From Sphingomonas chungangi (GTDB lineage: Bacteria; Pseudomonadota; Alphaproteobacteria; Sphingomonadales; Sphingomonadaceae): a stretch of DNA of 64,000 nt. Shown in pieces: positions 62,666 through 64,000 of this stretch (position 1 is the stretch's first letter; each line of letters opens with the position of its first letter). The position numbers were made by a program, and so were the translations under genes. The notes under the pieces are model-generated. The model saw only the letters and a program-made list of their open reading frames with translations, was not told the DNA's origin and ran no database searches. The DNA lies in assembly GCF_013778325.1 (NCBI RefSeq), contig NZ_JACEIB010000026.1, positions 124,001 through 188,000 on the forward strand. The letters are read 5' to 3'.

Positions 62666-63265
62666 TCAATGCTTGCCGAGGATGGTCGTGATCCGATCCT
62701 CGATAACGGTCGGCATGCCATGCCAGCCGCCACGCCAATCATGTCCTGCACCTTCGATCTCAAGCTGATGGTAAAGGCCACCCGCCGCGATGCGCGGATC
62801 GTCCACGAACGTGGGCTGCGCGGTCAGGCAGGGATCCGCGATCAGCGCATCGATCTCGCGGCTCTCCGCTTCGGACAGGGTGCGCCCGATCGTCGGCATG
62901 ATCGTGGGCTTCGCATCGGCGATCCAGACACGCGTCGATCCGACCCCGTCCACTCGCCACCATCCAGCGGAATCGCGGGTCGCGACGACGCTGAAGGTCG
63001 TCGTGGCGAGGTCACCGCCATTCGCGAACCAGAGAATGCGAGGCCCGGTCTCGGGTGGAGGCGAGGCCCGCAGCGCGTCCCTCAGCTTGCGGTGCCCCTT
63101 GATGTCCGATGAAGGCAGTTTCCAGGACAGATGGCTCCCCTTCGCCAGCATGTCGGGCGCACCGGCGCAGGACGCATATCGGGGGTCATCCGGCACGGCG
63201 GGAGCGTGGGGCGCCGGCGCAGGACCGAGCGCCATGGCCTGCAACGCCGCCATCAGCATCAACAT
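62666..63265 (-). CDS. Hypothetical exported protein between dapA and smpB
   Basis: This 199-aa protein starts at ATG 63265 sharing its A with the dapA stop (TGATG) and has a short signal sequence (MLMLMAALQAMALG). Two Cys in the mature part (ASCAGAPD, DPCLTAQ) may form a disulfide. The rest is beta-rich with several Trp (WKLPS, ILWFANGGD, WWRVDG, HDWRGGWHG). No family recognised. The frame continues 80 codons upstream, but that is the dapA sequence in another frame. Confidence 0.7.
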   Translation of the reverse strand: MLMLMAALQAMALGPAPAPHAPAVPDDPRYASCAGAPDMLAKGSHLSWKLPSSDIKGHRKLRDALRASPPPETGPRILWFANGGDLATTTFSVVATRDSAGWWRVDGVGSTRVWIADAKPTIMPTIGRTLSEAESREIDALIADPCLTAQPTFVDDPRIAAGGLYHQLEIEGAGHDWRGGWHGMPTVIEDRITTILGKH

Positions 63266-64000
63266 CAGACCAGCCCCGCCACCTTCAGCGCTGCGTCCAC
63301 GGCCTTGCGGCTCGCCTCGCCGGCAGGGGTCATCGGCAGGCGCAGATCGTCCGGGAAGCCCGAGCGGATTGTGTTGAGGGCGTACTTCACCGGCCCCGGT
63401 GAGGCATCGGTGAACAAAGCGGTGTGAAGCGGGAAGAGCCTGTCCTGCAGCGCAAGCGCCCGCTTCCACTCGCCGTGCAGGCAGGCATGCTGGAACTCGG
63501 CGCACAGCTTGGGCGCGACGTTGGCGGTGACAGAGATGCAGCCCGCGCCGCCCATCGCCATGAAGCCCAGCGCCATGTCGTCATTGCCCGAAAGCTGGCA
63601 GAAATCCTCCCCGCAGGCGAGGCGCTGCGCGGTCACCCGCTCGGCCTTGCCGGACGCGTCCTTGATGCCGACGATGCTCTTGATCTCGGCCAGCCGACCC
63701 AGGGTCTCGGGCAGGATGTCGGTCACGGTGCGGCCCGGCACGTTGTAGACCACGATCGGCATGTCGCAGTGATCGGCCAGATAGGCGAAGTGGGCGTAGA
63801 TGCCCTCCTGGTTGGGCCGGTTGTAATAAGGCAGCACGACCAGCGCCGCCGAGGCGCCCGCCGCATAGGCCGACCGCATGTGATCGAGCGCCACCAGCGT
63901 GTCGTTGGAGCCGCAGCCCGCAATCACCGGCACGCGCCCCGCCGCCTGCTCGACGCAGACCGCGACCACCCTGTCATGCTCGGCGATCGACATGGTCGCC
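63265..64000 (-). CDS. dapA: 4-hydroxy-tetrahydrodipicolinate synthase, 5' end outside window
   Basis: The visible 245 codons continue beyond the right edge; the internal ATG at 63993 is not the real start. It shows SNDTLVALDHM, YYNRPNQEGIYAHF with the active-site Tyr, VYNVPGRT, the Schiff-base Lys in GIKDASG, and SGNDDMAL. DapA makes the first committed step of lysine and meso-diaminopimelate synthesis. It overlaps the next gene by one base (TGATG). Confidence 0.95.
   Translation of the reverse strand, partial: ATMSIAEHDRVVAVCVEQAAGRVPVIAGCGSNDTLVALDHMRSAYAAGASAALVVLPYYNRPNQEGIYAHFAYLADHCDMPIVVYNVPGRTVTDILPETLGRLAEIKSIVGIKDASGKAERVTAQRLACGEDFCQLSGNDDMALGFMAMGGAGCISVTANVAPKLCAEFQHACLHGEWKRALALQDRLFPLHTALFTDASPGPVKYALNTIRSGFPDDLRLPMTPAGEASRKAVDAALKVAGLV

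Overview
The window is GC-rich alphaproteobacterial chromosome, most likely a sphingomonad (Sphingomonadaceae). This rests on a CckA-type hybrid kinase, a recA promoter with the alphaproteobacterial SOS box GTTC-N7-GTTC, and sphingomonad-like sequences for L31, Psd and BamA. It also rests on an envelope cluster that runs bamA-ompH-fabZ without lpxD/lpxA/lpxB, as expected for a lineage whose outer membrane uses glycosphingolipids instead of LPS.

Region 1 (1-18119) is accessory. It starts inside a single-chain restriction-modification enzyme (N-terminal PD-(D/E)XK motif, N6-adenine methylase, type ISP-like C-terminus) with a small HTH protein upstream. Next come an MBL-fold hydrolase paired with a four-TM protein, a second MBL-fold protein convergent to them, and a compact three-gene operon (DEDDh 3'-5' exonuclease, tiny membrane protein, 311-aa unknown). 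Divergent from that operon is a rightward gene train: a winged-helix-like protein, two unknown mobile-element-type proteins, two small ORFs, and then a complete Tn7-like core, tnsA-tnsB-tnsC-tniQ. The 5' end of tniQ is preceded by a 205-bp imperfect tandem copy of itself that encodes a separate 65-aa TniQ N-terminus. The defence-type genes look like cargo of this element, whose left end is probably outside the window. I could not locate the transposon ends.

Region 2 (18120-26486) starts with a His/Gly-rich secreted mini-protein. It continues with a leftward housekeeping run, mltB-rlpA-dacC-tmk-holB-metG-tatD-MBL, with many 4-base stop/start overlaps, and ends at tRNA-Ser(TGA). A short AT-rich insert with two small ORFs follows the tRNA (26487-27100).

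Region 3 (27193-46891) holds a PilZ protein, a glutaryl-CoA dehydrogenase/CoA-transferase pair, L31, mobA, and the large envelope/translation cluster (leftward: rpsB-tsf, pyrH-frr-uppS-cdsA-dxr-rseP-bamA-ompH-fabZ). It also holds pssA-psd, icd and a flavoprotein monooxygenase. Opposite the end of pssA lies a 74-aa single-TM protein preceded by a canonical GAAC-N7-GAAC LexA box; it is a candidate SOS-induced division inhibitor.

Region 4 (47034-64000) holds a CPA2/Kef-type transporter, alaS, an exported M24 peptidase with a coupled unknown gene, a methyltransferase-GST pair, recA with its SOS box, a single-domain response regulator, cckA, an M13 peptidase, smpB, a small exported protein and the 3' part of dapA, which runs off the right edge.

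Eight copies of a dispersed palindromic repeat (core CGTTCG..CTGAGC..GTCGAAG and its reverse complement) sit between genes from 27.5 kb to 54.2 kb. None was seen in the accessory region.
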